Below, piece after piece: positions 45,105 through 53,563 of a DNA stretch of 64,000 nt. Numbering within the stretch: the first letter of the stretch is position 1; the number at the start of each line of letters is the position of its first letter. The notes below the pieces were generated by a model. That model made no database searches. It had not been told where the DNA came from and saw nothing but the letters and a program-made list of their open reading frames with translations. Made by a program: the position numbers and the translations under genes. Source of the stretch: Pedobacter ghigonis (GTDB lineage: Bacteria > Bacteroidota > Bacteroidia > Sphingobacteriales > Sphingobacteriaceae); assembly GCF_903166585.1 (NCBI RefSeq), contig NZ_CAESCM010000011.1, positions 142,204 to 206,203 of the forward strand, written 5' to 3'.

Positions 45105-46211
45105 TTATTTAATCTGGTAAACCACTTCATGCGCCTCCCAAGGAGCAGGTACTTCAAGTTTGTGTACCAGTTTCTCTAAAACAGCCGCAGGCACCATAGC
45201 ATCGCGATTTTTGTTCTGCTGTGATAACAACTGATGTGGCACTTCGATGTAAACCAAACGTACTTTCGCTTTGTAAGTGTTAAAGAGTTCGATAAGTTGC
45301 ACACGCATTTGTGCGGTAATATTGGTTGCATTCCACACAAAAGGCTGCTGTTTGCGCAGGTACACCCTGGCTTGTTCTTTAGCCTCTTGTATCACCCTGC
45401 CATTACCAGCCTTATCAGTTGCTTTTATGCCCCACTTTACACGGATGGCATCTAATGAAATAACCGGCCAATCGCCAAAATGCTGCTTAATAAAAGTATC
45501 TTTCCCTGCACCGGGAAGCCCACTCATTAAAACCACTTCGGCCAATGGTTGCTCAAAAGGCACATAATCCAGATAGCTGTCTTCGTGCTGCAAATAATGT
45601 ATTTTAGCTTCAGCCGAAACGAACTGGCGTGCCTGCCCCCAGCACTGGTGCTCTTTACAAAATTCTTCGAAACAGGCAATCCGGTATAACATATCCTCCT
45701 GATCGATGCAGATACGGCCAAGCATATCGGCACGTGCCAGCAAAGCCAGCCATTGGGTATTTACCTCCATGCTTACTTTTACCAGCGCTTTAAGCGGATC
45801 GGGCTTTTCGAACAACCAGATCGGAAAACCATGGTAACGCACCAGCCCAACAATCTGCTCACGAATGGCAAAAGGTACTCTACCATCCAAATACAACAGC
45901 TTACGGGCAAACTGCGCTCCTTTACGTGCATGTCCGTTGGAGGTAATGCTTCCATCGGGTTCAAAAACCGTTGTGCTGTACTTCTCTACATCGTGCAACA
46001 GGGCGGCGGCCCACAAAATTTCCTGCTCCTGGGGCGGCAAAGCTTTAAAACCGGCTTCGTTTTGCAGGGCAGCCAAAACCATTTGCGTATGTATGGCTAC
46101 ATCGCCTTCGGCATGATATCGTTTATCCTGCTCCACACCATTCATCCGTTTTACCCAGTCGAACTGCATTTCCAGGTATTCCCAGTTTTTATTTTCGCTA
46201 AAGGTCCACAT
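45105..46211 (-). CDS. HD-Pnk: RNA end-healing phosphoesterase and 5'-OH polynucleotide kinase
   Basis: A bifunctional end-healing enzyme of 368 residues. The N-terminal HD domain (about 30-180) has His41 in VAIHTQMV, the HD pair in LLHDVEKYS (73-74) and further His/Asp in VRYHGFP and RADMLG; it should remove 2',3'-cyclic phosphate. The C-terminal P-loop kinase (about 225-368) has Walker A GLPGAGKDT (231-239), catalytic Asp in SLDAIR (254) and a lid Arg-rich region (NRDAMVP). The same architecture is established in Runella HD-Pnk. It overlaps the RNA ligase gene by 14 bases, forming a repair operon. Confidence 0.9.
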   Translation of the reverse strand: MWTFSENKNWEYLEMQFDWVKRMNGVEQDKRYHAEGDVAIHTQMVLAALQNEAGFKALPPQEQEILWAAALLHDVEKYSTTVFEPDGSITSNGHARKGAQFARKLLYLDGRVPFAIREQIVGLVRYHGFPIWLFEKPDPLKALVKVSMEVNTQWLALLARADMLGRICIDQEDMLYRIACFEEFCKEHQCWGQARQFVSAEAKIHYLQHEDSYLDYVPFEQPLAEVVLMSGLPGAGKDTFIKQHFGDWPVISLDAIRVKWGIKATDKAGNGRVIQEAKEQARVYLRKQQPFVWNATNITAQMRVQLIELFNTYKAKVRLVYIEVPHQLLSQQNKNRDAMVPAAVLEKLVHKLEVPAPWEAHEVVYQIK

Positions 46212-46905
46212 TTTTACCTCCTTCGTTAATTAAGGCTGCACGTTTCCAGTTCCTGGTCCAATGTTCGTCGGTTTTAACGTGTCCTTTCCTTACATATTTA
46301 AATACATTTTGGGCAAAGGCATTAACCTCGTAACCCGCAGCGTTCCGGCTAACAATCCCCTCCATGGTTGTTTCTTTGTTATCGTAAACGTCGAAGGGCT
46401 CAAAAGCACCACGGCCCGCAACCAAAGTCAGTATTTCGGTTTCAAATTGTTTCTGATCAACCGGTGTTTGTTCTGTTTTAAGCACCGGCACCGTAGGTAA
46501 ATCAATCAGCTTTGCATAAAACTCGGTTTCTTCCCAGCTTAGCCAGCGACCGTGCTCGCGGATGCCGAAAACATAAAAATGATGCTCGAGTTTACGGTAA
46601 GCAATGGAATGCGTGGCATATAAATTTTCCATAAAAAATTCCAGATCGCCCAGATCATGTTTTACCATTTGCCAGAAACGCCTTAAACTTTCTGTCCAGG
46701 GTGAAGTGGTTGGCGCTGCATGCGAGCGTGCAAAAACTCCATAGCGGGACAGGCAATTGTTTTCGCCGTCTAATTTTTCGGTATGTATTAATGTTGGGAT
46801 CTGTTGTATCTTATCCCAATAGTCGTGCTGTATCCTGTCGTCGCTCGTTGTTCCCGGCGAAAACGGATAATGATACGTACGACCATATTTTTGTGAAATA
46901 GTCAT
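46198..46905 (-). CDS. ATP-dependent RNA ligase (Rnl2-like)
   Basis: A 235-residue nucleotidyltransferase. Motif I is TEKLDGENN with adenylated Lys44; motif Ia/III-like segments follow (FARSHAAP, HHFYVFGIRE); motif IV reads TMEGIVSR and motif V is VFKYVRKGHV, giving a complete active site. It is compact, without the C-terminal domain of larger ligases. Its partner HD-Pnk, which heals RNA ends, overlaps it by 14 bases. Together they can repair RNA broken by ribotoxins, phage-triggered nucleases or stress, which is an inference from the known chemistry. No target RNA or nuclease gene is adjacent. Confidence 0.9.
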   Translation of the reverse strand: MTISQKYGRTYHYPFSPGTTSDDRIQHDYWDKIQQIPTLIHTEKLDGENNCLSRYGVFARSHAAPTTSPWTESLRRFWQMVKHDLGDLEFFMENLYATHSIAYRKLEHHFYVFGIREHGRWLSWEETEFYAKLIDLPTVPVLKTEQTPVDQKQFETEILTLVAGRGAFEPFDVYDNKETTMEGIVSRNAAGYEVNAFAQNVFKYVRKGHVKTDEHWTRNWKRAALINEGGKNVDL

Positions 46906-47127
46906 CTTGTAATCAGTAAAAATAAAAGATATAGTAATTACTCCCTTCCAGATTTGGAAAGATCATTTAACATGAATGTGCAAATGAGATTACATGACTC
47001 AAAGGATAATTTTTTTAATACTGCTGCAAATGTAATGAATTCAAATCACATTCTAGTGCACACTTCAACCTAATCTGCTTCAGGTCAGTTCGATATCTTT
47101 TTTATTAACCAAAATATCCCCTTTAAA

Positions 47128-47574
47128 TTAAGATTTTAGCCTTACAAACTGGATATAATCGGTATTAACCGGATCAATGCCATTCAGTTTCATTTCTTTG
47201 GCAATTTGTGCCCGATGGTAGGTACCATGGTTAAATACATGCAGTAAAATATCAGGGATTGAAGTCTCGAATACTTTACCTGTAGAGTTCTGATACTGAA
47301 CCAAGGGCAACGATTCATCATCAGGGTTTTCGATCGCGGCCAGCCCCTGCCCGCTTTCGGCTAACAACCGGCTACAGGTTTCGAGATCGTGCTGTTGCCA
47401 AACGCTCACCGGTGGCACCTCGCCATTAATGCGGTACAACCAGATCGTTTGTGCGTTCATGATGTGACTAAACAGATTGATGCACGATTGGGGCAATATA
47501 TCAGCTTGCTCTTTTAGAGCGGTTAGTAAAATTGAATTGGCCCAGTTGTTATAGCTGCAAAATTGTTGTAACAT
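47128..47574 (-). CDS. DinB-family protein
   Basis: A four-helix DinB/YfiT-like protein of 148 residues from the ATG at 47574 (MLQQFCSYNNWANSILL); the longer frame adds ten atypical residues. Metal-ligand histidines typical of the fold are in LFSHIMNAQTIWLYRI (about 45-60) and LHVFNHGTYHRAQI (about 119-132). Members include thiol-dependent transferases and detoxification enzymes; the reaction here is unknown. It lies downstream of the TlpA gene in the same direction, 39 bases after it, possibly as one unit. Confidence 0.88.
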   Translation of the reverse strand: MLQQFCSYNNWANSILLTALKEQADILPQSCINLFSHIMNAQTIWLYRINGEVPPVSVWQQHDLETCSRLLAESGQGLAAIENPDDESLPLVQYQNSTGKVFETSIPDILLHVFNHGTYHRAQIAKEMKLNGIDPVNTDYIQFVRLKS

Positions 47575-47613
47575 GGTGTAAGATTTACGAATCAAACAGA
47601 ACAATAAATCAAT

Positions 47614-48780
47614 TTATTCAAGCATTTTATTCAGATTTTCTCTCAAAACGGGAATACGGTAATCGTTGGTCATTACAACATTGTTCTTCTCATCAAGTAA
47701 AAATATAGCTGGAATTGCGTTAATGTTATATTTTTTATAGATTTCATTTTTGTCGCCGGGCAGGTTAGCAATATTTTGCCATTTCATCTTTTCAATATTC
47801 AGCGCTTTTTTCCAGGCAATAATATCGTGGTCGACTGAAATACTCACCATATTTATTCCCTTACTTTTATAATCCTCGTAAACCTTTTTTAATTCGGGTA
47901 TTTCTGCCCGACAAGGACCACACCAACTGGCCCAAAAAACAACTACAGTTCCATTTTTGCCTTTTACCGAGTTTAGGGTAATGTCTTTTTTACTTACATC
48001 TTTATATTTGAAAGCAGGAAAGTTAGCGCCAGCTACCAGGTTCTTGCTTTGTTCGGTAAAAATTAATAACCGCTTTCCTTTTGGTGTATTGAGTACATCC
48101 TGAGTAAAAACGTTTGTTATTTCAGTTAATTCTGAAGGGGTAAATAAATCAGCATTCTGATAAACATTTAACATTATCATCCAGCTTGAAGCGTTTTGTT
48201 TGCTCAGTGTTAAAAGCTTTTTTTTAAAAGAGATTAAGCTGTCGTTTTTAATGCTCAAAGCTTGTGAAAGGGCTTCATTATTTCCAGCTTTCTTTAATGA
48301 GTCTATCCGGTTGTTCATTTTATATACTCCTGGTATTAATAAACCAAACTGGTTCAATATCTCGGTTTCTGGTGCCCCTGTTAATACTAAACCTTTACTG
48401 TCCTTTATATCACCGGCAATATTCATTTTGGAGTTTTCAAGTATAAGACTACCTGCCCTCATTTTATCCTTAAATTTATTCTGAAAAGAAAAGTAGGTAC
48501 TTTTTTTTGTCAATGAGTCGATGTAAAAAATATTTGTCGACCACGATGGCTCAAGTAAAGTCGTATCCCGGTGGAAGACAAAACGATCATCAATTATCCG
48601 GGCAGAATCAATAACTGGCCAGTTTAAATTATTCGCGGCATCTCGTTTCATTGTATTGAGGTAAACCATACGCGATGGAATATTTTTCACTGTACCGACG
48701 ATTTCATAAGATTTTACCTGTTGCCCTAAAGCAAAACGGCCGATGAGTAATAAGGCAGAAAGCGTTAAGATTTTCTTCAT
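47614..48780 (-). CDS. TlpA-family exported thioredoxin with N-terminal DUF4369-like domain
   Basis: An exported disulfide reductase of 388 residues. Signal peptide (about 1-19), an N-terminal beta-rich DUF4369-like region (about 22-130), a helical linker, then a TlpA/ResA thioredoxin domain (about 245-388) with FWASWCGPCRAEIPEL. The cis-Pro lies in NINAIPAIFLLDEKN. Such proteins are very common in Bacteroidota and keep envelope cysteines reduced, for instance for cytochrome c maturation; the client here is unknown. The gene precedes the DinB gene. Confidence 0.92.
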   Translation of the reverse strand: MKKILTLSALLLIGRFALGQQVKSYEIVGTVKNIPSRMVYLNTMKRDAANNLNWPVIDSARIIDDRFVFHRDTTLLEPSWSTNIFYIDSLTKKSTYFSFQNKFKDKMRAGSLILENSKMNIAGDIKDSKGLVLTGAPETEILNQFGLLIPGVYKMNNRIDSLKKAGNNEALSQALSIKNDSLISFKKKLLTLSKQNASSWMIMLNVYQNADLFTPSELTEITNVFTQDVLNTPKGKRLLIFTEQSKNLVAGANFPAFKYKDVSKKDITLNSVKGKNGTVVVFWASWCGPCRAEIPELKKVYEDYKSKGINMVSISVDHDIIAWKKALNIEKMKWQNIANLPGDKNEIYKKYNINAIPAIFLLDEKNNVVMTNDYRIPVLRENLNKMLE

Positions 48781-48841
48781 TATTGATCTGATTGTTGTTT
48801 AATCTAATATAAATCAATTTTAACTAATTGTATAGTAATAA

Positions 48842-49405
48842 TTACCTGCTGCTTACCGTCTCTTTTAAACCACCATCTGTTAAACCATTAGTCGAGACAA
48901 TTTCTTGCAGCAGTTCCTGTTCTTTTGCCAAAAGGTTAATTTTAAAAGTGAGCTCGGTCTGTTTATCCAAACCAAAACGTTCACTTTTTTCGAGGCACTG
49001 CAATTCGAGTACCGCTAAATAAGCCATTAACCGGGTTCCGGCAGGAGTTTTCATTTTTAAATTGGTAATTAAGCTCCACAAGTGCTGATTTTTGATATAG
49101 TTACTTTGCAGTTCAAGCAGTTTACGGTTTAGTTTTATATACTCAAAACTAACTTTTTCTAAACGCTGCCCCATCTTTTTAAGCATAGCTGCCTGCAATT
49201 GATCTGCGCTAATGCTTATGGCTGAAGCCGGATCGATGGTCTGCTCTTCCTGTAACAGCAATTCAATTTCAGCAATTGTGGCTAATTGCCGGCTATTTAA
49301 ATTACGCAAACCAAGCTCATACAAACTGAAAGTTCCCTTGGGCATTTCTAACAGGCCGGCAAGTTCTGTTTGCGAAAGCCCTAACTTATCTCTTATGTGT
49401 TTCAT
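48842..49405 (-). CDS. XRE-family helix-turn-helix regulator
   Basis: A 187-residue regulator. The N-terminal helix-turn-helix (RDKLGLSQTELAGLLEMPKGTFSLYELGLRNL, about 4-36, written here without further sequence) is XRE/Cro-like. The remainder is a charged helical domain likely to dimerise. Directly upstream lies a symmetric array of GACTAC half-sites that embeds a perfect -7 box, so negative autoregulation is inferred. It is separated by 61 bp from the TlpA gene downstream. No toxin or prophage gene adjoins it. Its regulon is unknown. Confidence 0.85.
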   Translation of the reverse strand: MKHIRDKLGLSQTELAGLLEMPKGTFSLYELGLRNLNSRQLATIAEIELLLQEEQTIDPASAISISADQLQAAMLKKMGQRLEKVSFEYIKLNRKLLELQSNYIKNQHLWSLITNLKMKTPAGTRLMAYLAVLELQCLEKSERFGLDKQTELTFKINLLAKEQELLQEIVSTNGLTDGGLKETVSSR

Positions 49406-49467
49406 ATCGCTTTATATTTTTAACGCCGGAAAAGAAATGTAGACTTTTTTACGAATCACTAAAAAAC

Positions 49468-49529
49468 GACTACAAAATTGTAGTCAAAATTATTGTAGTC
49501 TTTTTTTCGACTACACTTAAATCGACTAC
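49468..49529. promoter_or_regulatory. Symmetric operator array upstream of the XRE gene
   Basis: Five GACTAC half-sites. GACTACAAAATTGTAGTC (49468-49485) is a perfect 18-bp palindrome. GTAGTC at 49480 and 49495 and GACTAC at 49509 and 49524 form exact mirror pairs about 49504.5, with 15-bp steps. A minus-strand -7 box TAATTTTG (49485-49492) lies among them, 80 bases before the XRE start. Confidence 0.75.
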
Positions 49530-49592
49530 AACATGAAACAAGCGGCAAATGAACGAATGATTGGTTAGCCTGTTTTTCTTTCACAACAGGGA

Positions 49593-50177
49593 TTAGAATC
49601 GAACATCAAAAACACCATCTTTTATTACTATTGAATCCTGCAGGTTCTTAACATTATACAAAGTTCCGCTTATTTTACCGCCAACAAAAGGCACACCACT
49701 ATCCTTAGGTTTTTCGTATCTGGTAATTTGTACTTTGAATGGTGGTTTTGTTTCGTTGGTAGTATATACTTTTGAATCGGCCATGCCCAAATTAGTAACG
49801 ATGTATATACCGCTTGCAAAACTTTGTTTGAAAGGATCATTTTCCGATAACTTGTATTCCTTTTTTTCTATATCGAAAATCCGGAACTGAAGCTTTGAAT
49901 CAAAGGTAGTATTCAAAAATGTTTTGGGTACAATTACATTTACCGTGTACATCTCTTTTTGTGTGCCATCCCCATAACCAATACCTGTCCAGCTTCCACT
50001 AAATTTATCTCTGTTTTTATCAATCGAACCTTTTATCTCCAGATTTTGCCCGGCAATTTGTACGTTAATAAACTGCACATAGGGTTCTTTAACGGGTGCC
50101 TCCGTTTTTTGTTTCTTACAGGAGAAAAGTAACATGACCACCAATAGGGTAAAAAAGAATCGCGAAAATAATTTCAT
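49593..50177 (-). CDS. Hypothetical lipoprotein
   Basis: A predicted lipoprotein of 194 residues with signal and lipobox (LLVVMLLFSCKK). The mature part is beta-rich (YVQFINVQIAGQNLEIKGSI, later FDVRF at the end), without cysteines or obvious catalytic residues. It probably resides on the outer membrane. No family was recognised. It is divergent from the DUF3472 gene, with a long regulatory gap of almost 600 bp between them. Confidence 0.7.
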   Translation of the reverse strand: MKLFSRFFFTLLVVMLLFSCKKQKTEAPVKEPYVQFINVQIAGQNLEIKGSIDKNRDKFSGSWTGIGYGDGTQKEMYTVNVIVPKTFLNTTFDSKLQFRIFDIEKKEYKLSENDPFKQSFASGIYIVTNLGMADSKVYTTNETKPPFKVQITRYEKPKDSGVPFVGGKISGTLYNVKNLQDSIVIKDGVFDVRF

Positions 50178-50310
50178 AGAAGCAAACTACATTTGTTATT
50201 GAAAGATTGTATAAATCGCCTATTGCACCAAAAAACAATGATCAATAAGCTTAATCAAAGTTAAAATAATAATTAACTAATAAAATAGTGGATAATTAAC
50301 ATTTCTTCAC

Positions 50311-50322
50311 ACAAACGTTTGT
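50311..50322. promoter_or_regulatory. LacI-type operator 1
   Basis: ACAAACGTTTGT, a perfect palindrome with the CAAACGTTTG core used by LacI/PurR-family repressors. It lies 454 bases before the DUF3472 start. Confidence 0.55.
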
Positions 50323-50505
50323 CCACAATTAAAAATTACGCTAAAAAAATCAACTAAATTTTTATTAATCAACTGATTTTCAATGTTATTTAAGACCACT
50401 CAACATTTCACTTCGATTTTATCCTATTTAAAACTACAACCGCAATAAAATTTGCACTATAAAAATATGTAGTTGTATTTGTTTAAAAATATAAGTTGTA
50501 AACAG

Positions 50506-50517
50506 GCAAACGTTTGC
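50506..50517. promoter_or_regulatory. LacI-type operator 2
   Basis: GCAAACGTTTGC, a perfect palindrome matching the centre of the PurR consensus. It lies 195 bp from operator 1, a spacing that would allow looping. Confidence 0.6.
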
Positions 50518-50775
50518 GCTTAGAAACTTATTTTTTTTCTGCCGGCAGTGGTTAACTTGACTTTCGGTTAGCAGCAATAAGCTCCTTTTATTGCGCTACA
50601 ATCTACAAAGTGGGTTAGCGGCTAAGTTATAGCAATCTTAATTGTCTGTACACAGGCAAGGTATTTCCAGTTGAAGAATGGGGCTAGGTTAAGCAAAATA
50701 ATCTCTTGTTTTTACAAGACGATTGGATAAGTGCAACTTAATTAATAAACCATATACTAACCAAAATCACAAAAA

Positions 50776-52080
50776 ATGAAAAAAACAGCTTCATTTGCCA
50801 CAAGCATGCTATTATTGCTTGTACTTTTCTCCTGTAAGAAAACAGAAACTTTACAGGACACAGTTCCCTCAGAAATTAAAAACAACATTGCAGTTACCGA
50901 AAGCTTAGGCGGCACCTCGTTAAACGTAGGTTTAGGTGGTAACGCTTATACTGCCGGCACCGGCGGATTAATTAATGATACGGGCCTGCACAACTGGACC
51001 TCGGCCAGTACCATTACCAGTGTTTGGTTTCGTTTAGGCCTTACCGGCAATTTAACTGTTGCCGTAAAGGGCACTGTACCTTCGGGCAGCAGCAATATTA
51101 AAGTAACCATTAACGGAACTGTATTTAATAAAACCATTACCGGTACAACGGCTACCACAACTAATATTGGTACGGTAAACATTACAGCAGCCGGTTATGT
51201 ACGGGTAGATATTCAAGGCGTTAGTAAAACAGGCAGCTATTTTGGCGATATTTCTGACCTTGTAATCAGCGGACCGGTAGTTGCATCGAACGTGCAATAT
51301 GCCAACACGGTTGCAGATTATTACTGGTCGCGAAGAGGCCCGTCGTGCCACTTAAATTACACTGTACCATCGGGTACCGAATGGTTTTACAGCGAACTGA
51401 ATGTTCCGAGCGGACAGGATAAAATAGGTTCTTACTTTATGGCCGATGGTTTTAGCGGCGGCTATTTTGGTATGCAGGTAAACTCGGCTACTGAGAGAAG
51501 GATTTTATTTTCGGTTTGGGATCCATCAACTGGTTCGACTTCCCTGGTAAGAAAAGGAACCGGTGTAACCACCAATGGTTTTGGCGGCGAAGGCACAGGC
51601 GGCCAATCGTACATGTTGTTTAACTGGGTTGCCGGTACAACTTATAAATTCTTACTGCAAGGCAAACCTGATGGTGCTGGCGGCTCTGATTACACGGCCT
51701 GGTTTTATGCGCCCGAAAATGGCGTTTGGAAAGTTCTGGCACAATGGAAACGTCCGAATACTACAGCTTACTTAACCGGTGTATATTCGTTTATCGAAAA
51801 CTTTAATCCCGATCAGGGCTATTTACAAAGAAGCTGTAATTATGGCAACCAATGGTACAAAACCAGTGCAGGTAGCTGGACAGAGGTTACCAATGCCAGT
51901 TTCAGTTATGATGCCACTGCATCGGCAGAGCAGCGAATGGATTACCAGGGTGGTGTAACCGGCAATAGTTTTTACCTTAAAAACGGTGGATTCTTTGCTA
52001 CCTATACCAGTTATGGCACCGCTTTAAGCAGAACAGCAACGGGAACAGCACCAAGCGTTAATTTAACCACATTACCATAA
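50776..52080 (+). CDS. Lipoprotein with DUF5077 and DUF3472 domains
   Basis: A surface lipoprotein of 434 residues; lipobox LVLFSCKK. The N-terminal region (about 45-165, NAYTAGTGGLINDTGLHNW) reads as a carbohydrate-binding-like DUF5077 domain. The C-terminal region (about 170-434) is DUF3472, with AWFYAPENGVWKVLAQWKRP. Proteins of this type are linked to glycan use in Bacteroidota but have no defined reaction. It is the first gene of a pair with a phosphodiesterase-fold lipoprotein, preceded by LacI-type operators, so carbohydrate-induced expression is inferred. Confidence 0.8.
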   Translation: MKKTASFATSMLLLLVLFSCKKTETLQDTVPSEIKNNIAVTESLGGTSLNVGLGGNAYTAGTGGLINDTGLHNWTSASTITSVWFRLGLTGNLTVAVKGTVPSGSSNIKVTINGTVFNKTITGTTATTTNIGTVNITAAGYVRVDIQGVSKTGSYFGDISDLVISGPVVASNVQYANTVADYYWSRRGPSCHLNYTVPSGTEWFYSELNVPSGQDKIGSYFMADGFSGGYFGMQVNSATERRILFSVWDPSTGSTSLVRKGTGVTTNGFGGEGTGGQSYMLFNWVAGTTYKFLLQGKPDGAGGSDYTAWFYAPENGVWKVLAQWKRPNTTAYLTGVYSFIENFNPDQGYLQRSCNYGNQWYKTSAGSWTEVTNASFSYDATASAEQRMDYQGGVTGNSFYLKNGGFFATYTSYGTALSRTATGTAPSVNLTTLP

Positions 52081-52087
52081 CTCATCA

Positions 52088-52121
52088 TATCCCAGGCATC
52101 TGCTATCAGGGGCCTGGGATA
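52088..52121 (+). other. Intercistronic hairpin
   Basis: Perfect 10-bp arms TATCCCAGGC and GCCTGGGATA with a 14-base loop between two co-directional genes. There is no T run after it, so it may protect the upstream message or reduce read-through instead of stopping it outright. Confidence 0.55.
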
Positions 52122-52141
52122 ACTTATCTAAACAAAAAACT

Positions 52142-53539
52142 ATGAAAAATAACTACTGGGTTATCTGCTTAACCGGTTTTCTTTTTATGAGCTGCAAAAA
52201 AGAACAATCGTTAATTGCAGCAAACAACACCACCTCACTTAAACCCAAAATGCTCGAGGCTACTGCTACCTCAACCCCAATTAAGCTAAAAGTTTTGCAA
52301 CTTAATGTTTGGCAAGAGGGTACAAAAGTAACAGGCGGCTTTAATGGCATTGTAGATGCGATTGTTCAATCGGGGGCCGATATTGTTACCTTAAGTGAGG
52401 TACGCAATTACAACAATACAAATTTCAGCGCCAGGATTGTGGCGGCATTGCAGCAAAAAAACCTCACATTTTATTCGTTTAAAGATAACAATGTGGGTAT
52501 CCTATCCCGATATCCGATCGCTTCATTTAAAGCGGGGATGTATAGCAATGCCTTTGATAAAGCCATTGTTAAGCTCAACGTGAATACAACAGTGGCGGTA
52601 TATTCGGCGCATTTAGATTATTTAAATTATGCCTGTTACCTGCCAAGGGGTTATGATGGTAACAGCTTTCAAAAAATAAGCCAGCCCGTTACAGATGTGA
52701 ATGCTGTTTTGGCTTCGAACTTACAATCGAGCAGAGATGAAGAAATAAATGCCTTTATTAACGATGCAAAACTGGAAAGGGACAGCGGCAGAATTGTGAT
52801 ACTGGGTGGAGATTTTAACGAGCCTTCGCATTTAGATTGGGTTGATGCGCAAAAAAACCTTTTCGATCATCATGGTACCATTGTGCCCTGGCAAGGTAGC
52901 GTGGCTTTGTATGCCAAAGGATATAAAGATTCGTACCGGATTAAAAATCCGAATCCTGTACTCGCCCCCGGCTTTACCTGGGCAGCCTTTAACACCAGCG
53001 CCAGCTTATCATCGCTTGTTTGGGCACCGGATGCTGATGAAAGAGACCGTATAGATTATATTTACTATGCCGATAACAGCAATAGGGTAAGTGTTGATGA
53101 ATCGATTGTATTTGGCCCTTCTGGCTCTATTGTTCGTGGTCAGGGCTATGAAGATGCCACTTACACCAATCCTTTTGTTATTCCAACCGGAACATGGCCT
53201 TCTGATCATAAGGGGGTGATCACCACTTTTTCGATCACCACAGTACAGCCAACTGTTGGGGTAAATAAAACCGCCTATTTAACGGGAGAAACGATTACGG
53301 TAAATTTTGCAAACGGCTCTACCGATGCGCAGGCCTGGGTTGGTATTTATCAAAGTGGCAAGGTGCCGGGCACCAGTAACTATGCCAGCGCCTGGAAATA
53401 TACCAATGGTGTTGCCACTGGGAGCACAACACTAACTTTACCAGCCAATAGCCCTTCGGGCACTTATTTTGTGGCTTATTTTAAAGATAATGGTTACGTT
53501 GAAATAGCGCCAAGAGTTTCTTTTACTTATGGTAATTAG
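52142..53539 (+). CDS. Endonuclease/exonuclease/phosphatase-family lipoprotein
   Basis: A lipoprotein of 465 residues, lipobox FLFMSCKK. Its EEP domain (about 48-370) shows the usual metal and catalytic set: LQLNVWQEG, TLSEVRNYN (Glu), SAHLDYLNYACY (His), LGGDFNEPSHLDW (Asp/Asn), RDRIDYIYY and PSDHKGVIT (Asp-His). A C-terminal Ig-like domain (about 375-465) begins PTVGVNKTAYLTGETITVNF. The substrate may be a phosphodiester such as a phospholipid, sugar phosphate or DNA. It follows the DUF3472 gene with 61 bp between, including a hairpin. Confidence 0.87.
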   Translation: MKNNYWVICLTGFLFMSCKKEQSLIAANNTTSLKPKMLEATATSTPIKLKVLQLNVWQEGTKVTGGFNGIVDAIVQSGADIVTLSEVRNYNNTNFSARIVAALQQKNLTFYSFKDNNVGILSRYPIASFKAGMYSNAFDKAIVKLNVNTTVAVYSAHLDYLNYACYLPRGYDGNSFQKISQPVTDVNAVLASNLQSSRDEEINAFINDAKLERDSGRIVILGGDFNEPSHLDWVDAQKNLFDHHGTIVPWQGSVALYAKGYKDSYRIKNPNPVLAPGFTWAAFNTSASLSSLVWAPDADERDRIDYIYYADNSNRVSVDESIVFGPSGSIVRGQGYEDATYTNPFVIPTGTWPSDHKGVITTFSITTVQPTVGVNKTAYLTGETITVNFANGSTDAQAWVGIYQSGKVPGTSNYASAWKYTNGVATGSTTLTLPANSPSGTYFVAYFKDNGYVEIAPRVSFTYGN

Positions 53540-53563
53540 AAATTGGCTAAATTAATAATGACA

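Larger units (their letters stand above)
50178..50775. other. Long regulatory gap before the DUF3472/phosphodiesterase pair
   Basis: No gene seen. It carries two LacI/PurR-type palindromes (50311-50322 and 50506-50517) and is otherwise AT-rich. The stretch from 50530 to 50760 may be a long leader, but no known riboswitch fold was recognised. Confidence 0.5.

Noticed and set aside
46972..47073. 33-codon frame on the + strand between the RNA ligase and DinB genes
   Set aside because: No recognisable feature, and no start context or conservation evidence available.
49533..49568. 11-codon frame starting MKQAANERMIG next to the XRE operator array
   Set aside because: Too short, no support from composition or homology that I can see.
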